Positions 1-11,440 are shown, counted from the first letter of the stretch. The stretch is DNA of 64,000 bases from Strobilurus pachycystidiatus (GCA_019915135.1 JAHLMK010000019.1:248001-312000), one strand, 5' to 3'. Translations and numbers: made by a program. Notes: generated by a model from the letters alone, not told the origin.

Positions 1-1026
1 GCCAAGCTTGACAACTTTGTCGGCGACCGCGCCACGTCCACCACGTGGTTGGCCCAATACCGCAACCACATGCGGTTGAACACCGCCCGTTATTCCACCG
101 AGATTGAGAAGGTCTCGGTCTTCCTTTCCTACTTCAAGGGGCCTCTTGCCAGCAAATGGGCCGAAAGGCGCATGAAAGAGTATGATGCCGATCAGGACAA
201 TAATACCATCCCAGCTGCCAGCAAGCGCTGGACCACACAGGCATCTATCATCGAGAAGTTCAAAGCCGACTATGCGGCCATCGACCCAATCACCGCTGCG
301 CGCACCGCCATCAAGACCATCCGCCAGGAAAATGACTTATCTTCAATTGATAAGTTCATCACTGCCTTTGATGGCTACGCTGACGACTCCCAGTTTGACG
401 AAAGCTCGTTACTTTACTTCTTCAAACACGGCTTGAACCCCAGCCTCTTGGACCAAATCTGCATGTCCTACCCCATTCCCGATACCCTTGACAAGTTCAA
501 GACCCGCGCTGTTGAGATGCAGCATGCCTATGAAGCCCGCAAGGCTGAAAAGGCTAACTGGACACAGCGCTCCCATTCTTCTCCCGGCATTTACGCTCCT
601 CGTGCCCCGCCCCAGCGCGCCCCGGCTCCCGCTCAAGATATGGGAGTACCTATGGATGTAGATGCATCCCGTAACACAGGTGCTACCTCGTCCTCTCCTT
701 TGACTAGGCTGACCCCCGAGGAGCGCGAAATCCTTCGCAGGAAGGGCGCTTGCTTTAGATGCCGCGGCCCTAACCACATGTCCAAAGACTGTCCTACTCG
801 CTTTGGTACCAGCGCCTCTGCTCCGGCCGCAAACCGCACCATTCGCGCCGCCGACACGTCTGCCGCTGTCACGGCTGTTCCCACTCCCTCCGACACTGCT
901 CCCGCATTGTCTGCCGATGCAATTCAACAGATTAGCAACGCGGCCAACTTGCTCCGTGGCCTGCAGGGAGATGAGAAGGCGCAGGCCTTGGCTTTCTTGA
1001 AGGATGTCGCTGGCCTGGATTTTTAG
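1..1026 (+). CDS. Chromovirus Gag, copy 1 (5' partial)
   Basis: The frame is open from the first base. The first ATG inside the window (49) is internal: copy 2 shows that the protein extends upstream. Near the C-terminus there is one CCHC zinc knuckle (CFRCRGPNHMSKDC, C-x2-C-x4-H-x4-C), the nucleic-acid-binding mark of Gag. The stop TAG is at 1024-1026. The pol frame is -1 relative to gag and is open from 975, so the frames overlap by about 50 bases. The heptamer G GAT TTT lies directly before the stop, which suggests Pol is made by -1 frameshifting. The protein would assemble the cytoplasmic virus-like particle. Confidence 0.9.
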   Translation, partial: AKLDNFVGDRATSTTWLAQYRNHMRLNTARYSTEIEKVSVFLSYFKGPLASKWAERRMKEYDADQDNNTIPAASKRWTTQASIIEKFKADYAAIDPITAARTAIKTIRQENDLSSIDKFITAFDGYADDSQFDESSLLYFFKHGLNPSLLDQICMSYPIPDTLDKFKTRAVEMQHAYEARKAEKANWTQRSHSSPGIYAPRAPPQRAPAPAQDMGVPMDVDASRNTGATSSSPLTRLTPEEREILRRKGACFRCRGPNHMSKDCPTRFGTSASAPAANRTIRAADTSAAVTAVPTPSDTAPALSADAIQQISNAANLLRGLQGDEKAQALAFLKDVAGLDF

Positions 1027-2278
1027 AGCGCTCCCCTACCCCGACGTTAGGAGGAGCCGTACGCAATTCTGTCACAAATTTTACCAATCGATTCTCTGTG
1101 TTATCAACCCTCTGTGAGCGTACCCATCCCAAAGAACTTCGAATGTCAGCAGTCACCCAGAACCGACAGACACCCTCAATCACACTGGAACTTGAATTCA
1201 TTGGCAAAATAACCGGCAGAAAAATCGTCGCCCAAGCTCTAATTGATAGCGGCGCTGAAGGTATCATTATTAACGCCCGCTATGCAAACCAGCATCATTT
1301 CACCCTCATGCCCCTTTCCTCCCCTTTCCCTGTTCGCAACGTTGACGGCACCAAAAACGTCATGGGCTGGGTCCGACACTATACTACCCAGCGCATCCGG
1401 ATCTATAGTCGAGACGGTCACTCCTACCATGAAGAGCTAATTGAGCTCTATGTCACTGACATTGGCGACCACGACGTAATTCTCGGTACCGATTGGCTCG
1501 ACGAACATAACCCAGAAATTGACTGGGCTGGTGTTCAAATAGATTTCACTCGCTGTCCCAACTCCTGCACCCTCAAGAACCCCCCGGTGACCGACGTACG
1601 TGCTCATGCTAAACACATTCCCATTCCCACTAAACGCTCTCCTCACGACCCTCGTCTTCATCATCGAGACTACCAAGTTCAATGGAAAGATCGCGAAGGC
1701 AACCTCCGGCCCGTCCCAGTCCAGCGTACGGCCGGACAACGTCGAAGCACCCGACCCCGTGTTTACAATCGGGTTCAAATTCCCGTTGTCTTGTTCACCG
1801 AGGACGATGAAGAAGAAGTGGAGGTTCCAAGAGAATGGGAAGAGCAGATGTACACTCAGGTGTTCCGGGATGACTATCCCCGCCCGGTGCGAGACCCACA
1901 AACTTCTGATGGTCCCTCTATTCAAATACGTGCTGGATTTAGCAAGGCGCAGGAACTTGCCGAAGCTAGTCAAATGCCCAAGGACACCCGTCCTCTCGCT
2001 GAGCGTATTCCTTCTCAGTATCATGCCTATCTCACTGTCTTTGACAAGCACACTTCGGACCGGCTTCCCCAACACAGCCCCTGGGATCATGCCATCGATC
2101 TCAAACCCGGTTTCCAACCCAAACCTTGCAAAACCTACCCATTGTCCCCAACCGAGCAAGCTGAACTCGACGCATTCCTCGATGAAAATCTGGCAAAGGG
2201 ATACATACGTCCCTCCAAGTCTCCCATGGCGAGTCCCTTCTTCTTTGTCAAAAAGAAAGACGGAAAACTACGCCCCGT
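975..2278 (+). pseudogene. Chromovirus Pol copy 1, part 1: protease and start of RT
   Basis: This frame is open from 975. It carries the retroviral-type aspartic protease motif D-S-G-A at 1245-1256 (context ALIDSGAEG) and then the N-terminal RT segment ending FFFVKKKDGKLRP. At 2279 the frame runs into the LTR of the inserted giant element, and the remaining apparent reading frame to 2423 is LTR sequence. The gene is therefore interrupted, but its pieces look otherwise undamaged. Confidence 0.9.
1017..1023 (+). promoter_or_regulatory. Candidate -1 frameshift site GGATTTT between gag and pol
   Basis: In the gag frame it reads G GAT TTT and is followed at once by TAG. It lies inside the 975-1026 window where both frames are open. 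The arrangement resembles the MMTV pro-pol slippery site G GAU UUA. Copy 2 has the same sequence at 24889-24895. Confidence 0.5.
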
Positions 2279-3974
2279 TGATACGCATTGTAGAATCCTA
2301 GTGCCAGAACCAGGGAATTTTGCGATTCCTGTAGGAGTCTATGCCAGGACTTCCAGTCACAGCACAACGACCAGAGAGACACACGGAGAAACTACCTTAA
2401 CGCAGGCAAGTCTCCAGGACTAAGGGATACGCGCCTTTAGGACGCGGTATGATCGACCGATCATACTCCTTAACTCCGAATATCATTATCCAAGCGTTGT
2501 ACTCTTAAAACCAGGAGTTCATTCAACCGTGTCGGTCATGCAACGACAAGTGCCTACCAGAAATAGCACTATGGAAAGTACCCAGGCAGGAGATACTCTA
2601 CCAAGAAGGCTCAAGGAGTTTACTCGTGCTAAGTCAGAACTCGCGCGACCAAGAATAGATCAAAGGAGAAGATCTCTCTTCCGGGCCATGGCGCCTTCGG
2701 AATAGTGATCTCCGCTCCGACGCCCCGCACCAAAGAAAACGGACTTCGATCCGCCGCCGCCGATCACTAAAGATAGACCTGGCTAAAAGGCCCGATCATG
2801 GACCTTGTACCTCCCTGGAACTCACATATTGATGTGGCGTCACTGAGTTGTCGAAAACGAATCACCTTCCAAGCGCTAAGGATAAACCCAACCAACGCCT
2901 AAAGACACGAAAGAACTCATTAAGGAGTTTTGCCAAGACAAGCGGGACCTCGGGAGACAGAAATAGACTTAAGGAAGAGCCAGATCGGTGGTGTGGCGCA
3001 CTTGGCGCTGACCAAGTGTTCAGTCTTCTCCCGGGTCGGCTGTTTCGAACAGGGATAGCCAATCAGGACGTTAGTACAGAATGACTCGACCTCCGAGAGG
3101 CCCGACAGGTAGTAAACCCGCTTACAGTACAGAATAGTAGGAATAGTATAAAAGGGCCAGAAAGCGCCAGTAGATCGGTAGCTTAGTGCCCCCACAGTAT
3201 CCGCTAGTAATACGCAGTCGCTGTAGTGAATCTAACTCGAGTTTCGACTCAACTTACTCTGAATTTGAGAGAACCCAAAAGACCTTGAAAGCCCCAAAAA
3301 GACCTTAGAACCATTTAGGCGATATCAGGTGTTAGCAAACTCCTTGAAGAACTCATAGGTTCCTATCCTCCAAGTCACTAAGACAATACCAAACGACACC
3401 ACTTGGCGTTAGACCCTTGTGTTCGTTAGAAGGCCGGGTTGCAAGTAGTTCTGCCTTGCAATCACGCTCTGTTGTGAAGTATTCGCCTTTGAGGAGTTTA
3501 GTTGAGTTTGAACGAGTGTTGTTATCGTCTGAAACACCTTACGGAATCTTTGGTCCCAGTCCAAGACACTAGAAGTTTGGTTTAAGGACAAGGAAATCGC
3601 CTTACTTGGTAGCAGTCCAGTAGCATAAACACCTACGGTAGCGGCCTGCCATAAGACAATCACCTTGTACAAAAGAACGATCAATAAGAAGGAGCTACAT
3701 TGCCTCGCGCTGTTTAAGGTCTCCGTACGTTGTGACTTCGGCCTACGACTTTCAGATTATCTTGTTCGACTTTGTGAATCAATCTCCCTACACCCCCTAA
3801 AACTACTCGAACGCAAGTTCGGAATACATCTCTATTGTTCCAATACCAAAAGTACTTGTTCCTTTGAACAACTACACCAGCCTCGCTCCCACAAGGAGTA
3901 TTAGTGAAATATAAGGATAGATAGGATAGATTTCATAGTCTCTTTTTAGAGGTCTATTTCGAACGTGCATATCA
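2279..3974 (+). repeat. 5' LTR of the giant Ty3-type element
   Basis: 1696 bp, with TGATA..TATCA ends. A TATA box (TATAAAAG) lies at 3147-3154. Short reading frames inside it are duplicated in the 3' LTR and show no sign of being genes. Confidence 0.95.
3147..3154 (+). promoter_or_regulatory. TATA box in the 5' LTR (copy at 18065-18072 in the 3' LTR)
   Basis: TATAAAAG, a good TATA match, about 830 bases from the LTR end. It is the likely promoter of the genomic RNA, which would place R and U5 in the last 0.8 kb of the LTR. Confidence 0.6.
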
Positions 3975-3979
3975 TATTT

Positions 3980-3996
3980 TGGAGCCCACCGCGAGG
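3980..3996 (+). other. Candidate primer binding site of the giant element
   Basis: It starts TGG five bases after the 5' LTR (TGGAGCCCACCGCGAGG), as expected for pairing with a tRNA 3' CCA end. I could not assign the tRNA by eye. Confidence 0.6.
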
Positions 3997-4543
3997 GGGT
4001 GATATATTTTGATTTCAACGAAAACCTACCAAGGCATCTGCGAAGTCTTAAATTCCAAACAACGACCTGGCTGCTAGGAACTCTGAACGTTATACCAACA
4101 GTCAGAGCCAAGCAAACCCGCCACCACCAAAAGCAAAACCAGTCATTGCAGGATCATCAAGTCCTACAAACTCTGGGATAGCAAGTCGGCTTCGAACCAA
4201 ACGACCTACAGCCGGATCTCTCTTCAACGGAACTCCCCAAGAAGTTGCTGCAGCTCAAAGGCGTTTAGCGAACCCGTCAACACCAAAGTCCAAAAAGTCG
4301 AAACGTGGAACAAAAGTACCACCGACGCCCCAAGCATCTACTAGGAGAAGAGCTACTTCAGATCCTGAAACACCTTCGCGAGCTACTACCAGCCAAAGGC
4401 GATCTTCAGCCTCCGAAATCTCGCCTAGTTCTACGAACTCCACACCTTTTGGAAGTCCTCTAACTAGTTTAGAAGACGACTACTGTTTACCACCGATTCC
4501 TACGTTTATTAACTTCGGAAACTCCAACCCACGAACCAACACT

Positions 4544-5905
4544 ATGCCCGCAATGGCTGCCGTTAGAAAGTTAATCCCTTCTGACGAACTCAGCGATGAG
4601 GCAAAAGCAGAAATCAAGGACAAAAAGGTTCCCATACCTTTCTCCAACAACGCCCCCAAATGCAAAGGCAAAACTGGAGAAGATATTAGGGAATTCTTCG
4701 CGACTTGTGACTGGATCTTCGATGTCTCGAACGTCAAGGAACAAGGAACCAAAATGGAGATGGCTGCCTTCTACGCAGGCCATGAACAGAGAAAACGCTG
4801 GCACCGACATGCAGACTATGCAAAAGGTGTTTGGGCAGACTTCAAGGAATCAATCTTAGCCTCCTACTCGAAGGGTAAGAACGATCCGGAGTATGTCCCC
4901 AGTGACCTCAAGGACGCTTTGGAACCTTACATCGCCCGGCCTGTTAATAACAAACAGTATTGGGAAGCGTTCTCGCGCGAAGTTCTCCATATCCTGGAAG
5001 CTTTGATTCAGAGTGGAGAGGTAACCAACAAAGGTGCTATTGAGTATATAAAGTCCTCCCTTACGGAAGGAATCTGGCACAATGTCCTAGGAGATCTAAG
5101 GCAGGAAGTGTTAAAGACAGCAGTCGCTGGAACTACTCCAACGTATGATTTTACCTTGGATCAAGTAGCCAAGGCAGTCTCCAATTACTTCCTCACGGAC
5201 AAATGGGTATCTGGTCCCCCAACCACGAACGCGTTTTCCAGGGACTTAGTCCCTATGTCAACGTCGCGGGTCAAGACCGAGGAACTGGACGAATACCTGA
5301 ACCGTATAGCCTCGCTCCAGGACGTTATCCAGAAAGGAGAGAAAGATCGAGAGGAATCTAGAAAGAATGATCAGAAACTCTTGACGGCAGTCCTGGAGAG
5401 TCTGCAGAGGACCAACATTCAAGGTCTGCGTTCACAAGGCTATGTACAAGAAACACCTAGTGTGTATTTACAAACTCCAATGAATGGCGTTTCGCTTCCG
5501 ACCAATCTGCCTAACGGGATCTATAAAACTCCGCAAGGTGCGATTCCTCCAGGCAACAAGTTTGTAGTAAACGATGGAAGATGTTATTTCTGCCGGGATG
5601 TGGGGCATATAATCGCCAATTGTCCGGTGAAAGAAATGTGTGAAACCCAAGGTCATATATTCAAACCAGGGGGGACAAACATCTACCACTTACAAAATGG
5701 ACAGCCCATTCAAAGGACCAATGCGAAGCAACCGCTAAGTCCTTGGGAACAGGTACAGAAATACCAGCAAGAAAATGCAACCAAGGTCTCCGCGTTCCAA
5801 TCCCAAGAAGATGAATTCGCGCCGGATCCTTCGGTATATATGCAAATGACTCCCCAGGAAAGCGAGTTCAGTAGTGAACCATTTTCGGGTTTCGGCAAGG
5901 CTTGA
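4544..5905 (+). CDS. Gag of the giant Ty3-type element
   Basis: 453 residues from the ATG at 4544. The first half looks like a capsid region (GEDIREFFATCDWIFD.., then helical, charged sequence). A CCHC knuckle sits at C347-C350-H355-C360 (CYFCRDVGHIIANC), the nucleocapsid mark. The stop TGA overlaps the ATG of the next ORF in TGATG (5903-5907). The 569-base leader from the LTR to this ATG contains no other supported gene. The protein would form the particle that packages the element RNA. Confidence 0.88.
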   Translation: MPAMAAVRKLIPSDELSDEAKAEIKDKKVPIPFSNNAPKCKGKTGEDIREFFATCDWIFDVSNVKEQGTKMEMAAFYAGHEQRKRWHRHADYAKGVWADFKESILASYSKGKNDPEYVPSDLKDALEPYIARPVNNKQYWEAFSREVLHILEALIQSGEVTNKGAIEYIKSSLTEGIWHNVLGDLRQEVLKTAVAGTTPTYDFTLDQVAKAVSNYFLTDKWVSGPPTTNAFSRDLVPMSTSRVKTEELDEYLNRIASLQDVIQKGEKDREESRKNDQKLLTAVLESLQRTNIQGLRSQGYVQETPSVYLQTPMNGVSLPTNLPNGIYKTPQGAIPPGNKFVVNDGRCYFCRDVGHIIANCPVKEMCETQGHIFKPGGTNIYHLQNGQPIQRTNAKQPLSPWEQVQKYQQENATKVSAFQSQEDEFAPDPSVYMQMTPQESEFSSEPFSGFGKA

Positions 5906-7080
5906 TGAAGGAAGGAGTGCCTAGTGCACAGACTCCTCCGGAGAGCCAGTTGACTGTTCAAACTCGACAAAGTAATAAAGATAATCATTCCAAACCGGTT
6001 TCAACACCGGAAAAGACAAAAATACCTTGGCCTCGGGACCGGGTCTCCGTGGTAATACCTCCTAAAGCCCCGGTATCGCCAAAGGTAACCTTCACTAAAC
6101 CTGAAGTCACCCAAGAAATACCTCCTGTGGATCAGGAAATTCTTGAGGAGATTCTGGCTATGGAAGAACCTGCGCCTGCAGTGCAGCCTAAGGTAGATTC
6201 AACTCTACCTTCGAGTACACCAACGAACCAGAAGACCTTACACCCTCAGCAGAAGGTCAAAAGTTTCCAACGCCGCAGCTTAGCGGAAGAGTTGCTACAC
6301 AAGAATCCGAGCTGGAGAGAAGCATGGAAGTTCTTACTTCCGGAAGCTCTCTTAGCAACGAATCCTCCGTGGCAGCAAAGCATATCGGACTTCATTAGAA
6401 AACGAAATGCACCGGTTTCGGTACTCCAACAGGAAGAATTGACCGAAACGGTACAAGACGACTACCAACCGGAGTTATACTCAGTTAACTTACAAGCACG
6501 AGACAACTTGCCGATTGGAGGAATTGTAGTTCACGATGCGGTGGAACAGTTCATAAACCTCACTGGAGGGCAATATACTGGACCATTCCACATGACTACG
6601 GGAAACATTGCACCAGAGAACGCTGATCTAAGGACTTTCTGGCCTATGATAAACCGCAACGGAAAGAAGGAAAGTCTCATTGACGGGGGTTCTCAAATCG
6701 CCTCAATCTCGCTGAAAGCTGCGTTAGAACTAGGGGTTTCTTATGATCCCAACTTCAAAATAACCATGGAAAGCGCGGATAAAGGACGGACTAGTACACT
6801 TGGGTTAGCCCGCAATGTACCCTTCGACTTCGAAGGGATTGTGTACTACCTCCAGTTGCATGTTCTGGAGGACCCCGCCTATGAAGTCCTATTAGGTAGA
6901 CCATTCGAGATTGTATCCAATCTGGTAATTACGAACTTGTCCAATGGAAACGCCTTGGGAACTCTGACAGATAATACCAATGGCAAGAAGTTGACCATAC
7001 CGTCGTACCGACGAGGACAAATACCTAGGCATATGTTACCACCGGGGCAACAGGGTTTTCACCTGGACTCAAGGAAGTAG
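5905..7080 (+). CDS. Protease ORF of the giant element
   Basis: 391 residues from ATG 5905, which shares its A with the gag stop. A proline- and charge-rich N-terminal half precedes an aspartic-protease-like domain with D260-G-G-S in SLIDGGSQIASI and a later conserved LLGRPF segment. Most retroelement proteases have D-S/T-G, so DGGS is a variant of the active-site loop. The last 52 bases overlap an open -1 frame that leads into pol, with GGGTTTT at 7053-7059. The protease is thus on its own ORF between two recoding signals. Confidence 0.82.
   Translation: MKEGVPSAQTPPESQLTVQTRQSNKDNHSKPVSTPEKTKIPWPRDRVSVVIPPKAPVSPKVTFTKPEVTQEIPPVDQEILEEILAMEEPAPAVQPKVDSTLPSSTPTNQKTLHPQQKVKSFQRRSLAEELLHKNPSWREAWKFLLPEALLATNPPWQQSISDFIRKRNAPVSVLQQEELTETVQDDYQPELYSVNLQARDNLPIGGIVVHDAVEQFINLTGGQYTGPFHMTTGNIAPENADLRTFWPMINRNGKKESLIDGGSQIASISLKAALELGVSYDPNFKITMESADKGRTSTLGLARNVPFDFEGIVYYLQLHVLEDPAYEVLLGRPFEIVSNLVITNLSNGNALGTLTDNTNGKKLTIPSYRRGQIPRHMLPPGQQGFHLDSRK
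7053..7059 (+). promoter_or_regulatory. Candidate -1 frameshift site GGGTTTT between protease and pol
   Basis: In the protease frame it reads G GGT TTT, a canonical X XXY YYZ heptamer close to the L-A virus site G GGU UUA. The pol frame is open from 7029 and has no ATG before its first conserved sequence. The step needed is exactly -1. Confidence 0.68.
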
Positions 7081-10000
7081 GAAACGTCTACGGAGAGGCG
7101 GTGTTGATCCTGGAAAGATCACCTAATGGTAATGTAGAAATCAAGCAGACATGGGTACCAGGAGAAAATGAAGCACACTTCCGAGAAGGAGCCTTAACGT
7201 CCCTCTACCTGAAGAAATCTCCTGCGTACATAGACAAGGCGGCAAAAAGCCTTAGGAAACAACATGCCTTTATGAAAGCCTCTACGGTGCCAGGAACTGT
7301 TCCAGCTAGCCTGGTAACGCCTCGGGGTTTATTGAAAGAAAGCAACGCAACCAAGGTACAAGGATTTCGAAAGGTGTTTAACATAAAGGGAATTGCCGAA
7401 GATCAAGAACGAACTAAGTCCCACGCCACAGTAACCATGAATCTCTTCTATGGGGTACCACAGGAGTTGCACAAATCATTCTCAGGACTTTCAGTGACGC
7501 TACCTAAAGATTATGTGACGGAAGCACAGGACAAGTTCCTGGAGTTGGAAAGCCAACGTCCAGTACGAGGCGTGTTCGCCGGGAAAAAGTATAAACCGAT
7601 GGCGCTGAAAACCAAAGCCCATCTGGGGACTCTACCCGAAGAATTCAGGATCAAACGACATATCAAAGGCGATCCTCTAGCAGGAATGCCTGAACTCAGT
7701 CCAGATCCCCCGCCCTTCGTACCAACTGGAAGGTATACTGCGGAAAGACGTGAACAACTACAAGCGGACCACCCTGGAGATTTTCTGACTTCGGTGGAAA
7801 GACGAATTGTAGACCAACTTATGTGTGGACAGAATGCGGGATTCGCCTGGGAGGAAATGGAAAAAGGACATTTTGACCCAGAGTACTTTCCACCTGTCGA
7901 TATACCCGTTATTCCACATACTCCGTGGGTGTTAAGAAACATACCTATACCCCCAGGAATCTACGATGAAGTCTGTAAGATAATCAAGCACAAACTAGAC
8001 TCAGGCGTATATGAACCTTCGAACTCTTCATATCGCTCAAGGTGGTTCTGTGTAGTGAAAAAGGATGGAAAGAAACTCCGTTTGGTACATAGCTTGGAAC
8101 CTCTTAACGCGGTAACCATCGCACATTCGGGGTTGCCTCCTGCTACAGAGGAGTTAGCTGAAGCGTTCGCAGGAAGAGCCTGTGGAGGTACACTGGACTT
8201 GTATGTCGGGTATGATGAACGGCTACTGGCCACTGCCTCTCGCGATATGACTACCTTCTCAACACCTTACGGTGCTTTACGATTAAAGACTTTACCTATG
8301 GGATGGACCAATTCGGTTCCGATATTTCACGACGACGTTACAACCATTCTAATGGATGAAATACCGGCGTTCACAAGACCTTACATCGATGATGTACCTG
8401 TCCGTGGTCCAGCCACTAGATATGTACAGCCGGATGGAAGTTATGAAACACTTCCGGGGCATCCAGAAGTTAGGCGCTTTGTCTGGGAACACCTTCTAAA
8501 TATGAATCGTATTATACAACGAATGAAATATGCCGGAGGTACCTTTTCTGGACATAAAGCCATCATATGTGCGGAAGAAATAGTAGTCGTAGGACATGTC
8601 TGCACTTATGAAGGAAGGAAACCGGCAGAAGAAAGAGTTAAGGTGATTTCTGATTGGCCACCTTGTAAGGCACTGACCGAAGTTAGAGCTTTCCTAGGGA
8701 CCGCGGGGATCTTCAGGGCCTTCGTGAAAGACTACTCGAAGAAAGCCTTACCTCTTACCCGGTTGACTAAGGACATAACGAAGTTTCAATGGACGGATAT
8801 TGAACAAGCTAGTATGGACCTCCTCAAGGAAGCAGTTAGGACTTGTCCGATGCTAAAACCCTTGAATTACGAATGGTCAACCCCGATCACCTTGTCGGTA
8901 GATACTTCTTACCAAGCGGTAGGATATTACCTATCCCAAGTAGATCCGGATGACCCGAAGAAAAGATACTATGCCAAGTTCATGTCCTTAACGCTCAACG
9001 ACCGAGAAGCCAGGTACTCCCAAGCGAAGAGAGAATTGTTTGGTCTGTTCCGGGCATTGTCCGCGTGTAAGTACTATCTCCTAGGTTGTAGAAAACTAGA
9101 GATTGAAACAGATGCTAAGTACATCAAAGGGATGCTGTCGAATATTGACTCCCTAGCCAATGCCAACCTACAAAGATGGGCAGAGGAGATTTTGATGTAC
9201 CATTTCAAGCTTATACACGTACCAGGAAAAGTCCATGGTCCAGACGGTCTTAGCCGCCGTCCTGCTTCGGAGAACGACGAAGTAATACCCAGACCCGCTC
9301 AAGGGGATGAGGACGATCGAATCAATAGCTTTGAATATCAGGAACCTGAGGACCTTCCGACCGAAGACAAACCTCTGGAGTTTGAGACATTCAGATATGA
9401 TATCGATACTAGGGGAGGCTACAGTCAGGAAATAGCTAGAAGTCCCTTGCCAAAGCATATGAAAGTATCTAAGGCGATCAGGACCTCCGCGTTAACTGGT
9501 ATCAAGGACATTGAGGAGTGGATGGAGATCGAGGAGTTCCCTAGCTTAGTAAAAAGCAAGCGAGAACGCCTTTGGGAAAATAGGTTGCCGGATCTCCAGC
9601 CACACTTGGTCGGGAGTAAAGTCCAGAAGGATGAAGACTTCGAAAAATGGAGTCAGGACTTTTCAATGAGACACGAGAAACTATATAGATCTCACTTAGA
9701 TGGAAATCTCCGCCGTGTACTCCTCCCGAAGGAAAGGATTCCGATTTGTAAAGCTATGCATGACAGAGCTGGTCATAAAGGTCAGTACTCGGTGCTTCAG
9801 CTACTTACCAAACGGTTCTGGTGGCCAGGGATGGAGGTAGACATACGGTGGTATGTGCGATCTTGCCTTATATGCCAAAAGAGACAGAAACGAAACATAA
9901 AGATAGCGCCAACCATCACCTCTACACCTGGGATATTCGAGAGGGCCTACATAGACACCTTCCGAATGCCCAAGGCCGGGGAACATTCAGCCAAAAAGAA

Positions 10001-10940
10001 ACAACCATCCAAGTGGGCTGGGTTCAACGCTGTTACCGTGGCAAGGTGTGGTCTGACAGGTTGGCCAGAAGCCAAAGCTCTCCGAGATGAAACAGCGGAA
10101 ACACTGGGAGAATGGATCTTTGAGGACATTCTCTGCCGCTGGGGCTGCATCAAGGAGATTGTAACGGACAATGGCCCAGCTATCAAGAAAGCCCTTAGAC
10201 ACATAGAGGAGAAATATGGCATCACGGGTATCCTAATTACCGCCTATAACAAACAGGCAAATGGTAAAGTCGAAAGAGGACATTGGGATATTCGCCAGTC
10301 ACTCTTTAAGGTGTGTAAAGGAAATCCGGAACATTGGCCGGAGTATCTACACGAAGTCCTATGGGCAGAACGAATCACTATAAAAAGGAGTATAGGAACT
10401 TCTCCCTTCCATGCTGTAACGGGCTGTGAACCTATAATGCCTATGGACCTGGTGGAGATTACTTGGCTGGTGGACATGCCAGATCACCTTGTATCGCACT
10501 CGGATTTGGTTGCACTCCGAGCAAGGCAGTTAATAAAACACAAAGGTGATACGGCAAGGTTAAAGTCTAAAGTCCTTCTGAACAAGCAGAAGGCAGCGGA
10601 GAAGTTCATGGAGGAATTCAACAACAGCATTCCGCGTTATGTATTCAAAACAGGTGAATTGGTGTTAATACGAAACACCCGGATTGAAGCCGAAATGAAC
10701 GCCAAGTTTAAAGAACGCTTTATGGGACCTTTTGCGGTGGTTTCCAGGACATCCGCAGGGAATTACGTGGTATGTGAGCTGGATGGCACCATCTGGAGGG
10801 ATAAGATAGCTCAATTTCGAGTAATCCCCTTCGTAGCCAGAAAAGACCCTATTGCTTTGGGAGAAACATTCTTCTCTAGGCTTAGGCGTATCAGTCGCGG
10901 AGTCGGAAAAGCGTTGGATATGATTGCGAAAACTACTTAG
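7060..10940 (+). CDS. Pol of the giant element: RT, RNase H, integrase
   Basis: The -1 frame is open from 7029 to the stop at 10940; residue numbers here count from 7101. RT has Y428-I-D-D431 (RPYIDDVPV) and the variant palm sequence TLDLYVGYDE. RNase H begins LSVDTSY. The integrase has an H-H-C-C zinc module (HDRAGH..CLIC) and the catalytic triad D952, D1023 (TDNGP), E1058, so the last spacing is the classic 34 intervening residues. A GPY/F-like segment (MGPFAVVSRTSAGNYVV) follows, and there is no chromodomain. The order RT-RH-INT is Ty3/Gypsy. All key residues are present, so the enzyme may be active. Confidence 0.9.
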
Positions 10941-11440
10941 AACAAAAAGTAATAACGATGAGAAAGTAGTAACGATGGAGGCCGTACCAAAAAGATTTGG
11001 ATGCAAATGACAGTTAAGGATGCAAGACTGGCAGCAGAGGGACTCGAACCGGCGCTCGGGTTTGAAACCAAGTCCGAGACGACGCGCTCAGCCGTTGAGC
11101 CAGTGGTGTCCGAAATCTAGCAAGTGCTCTGGCAGGATGACGGGGACGTCATCAGAAAAAGTAAAAAGGGAATAGAGGGACAATGGTCCCATTTATTCTA
11201 AAAACTATAATTTTGAAATAAAAATGAAATTTGAAGCTCTAAATACGGTACAAGAGAGCGTCGTAACGAGGAAATGGAAGGAAAAAGGGTCGTAGCCCCT
11301 TGAAAATAATGACGCGCACCTCGGGCAGGGCTGTGCCCGGCCACGAACGCGAAAGCTTAAAAGTGATGAGCAACGGAATTAATGTGGTAAGCGAAGAAAA
11401 GAAGTTCGAACAAGTCCGTTCACCTTCTACTGCGCCCACC
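10941..11440. other. Spacer between pol and the sense cargo gene
   Basis: It holds the tRNA-like stretch at 11027-11102 and A/T-rich sequence around 11190-11240. I see no clear TATA box and no reading frame worth calling. It may mark the border between the core retroelement and the added cargo. Confidence 0.5.
11027..11102 (-). other. tRNA-like remnant inside the giant element
   Basis: On the minus strand there is a box B match (GGTTCGAGTCC, complement of 11040-11050) and a box A-like match (TGGCTCAACGG, complement of 11092-11102) with a paired D-arm (GCTC/GAGC). The acceptor and T stems do not pair well and the anticodon arm cannot be drawn cleanly, so it is a tRNA relic or tRNA-derived sequence and not a working tRNA gene. 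Confidence 0.45.

Noticed and set aside
2279..2423. Apparent continuation of the chromovirus pol ORF to 2423
   Set aside because: These codons are the start of the giant element's LTR; the same peptide appears in the 3' LTR copy.
2848..3904. Several ORFs of 66-91 codons in both LTRs of the giant element
   Set aside because: They lie in regulatory LTR sequence, overlap each other on both strands, and are duplicated only because the LTR is.
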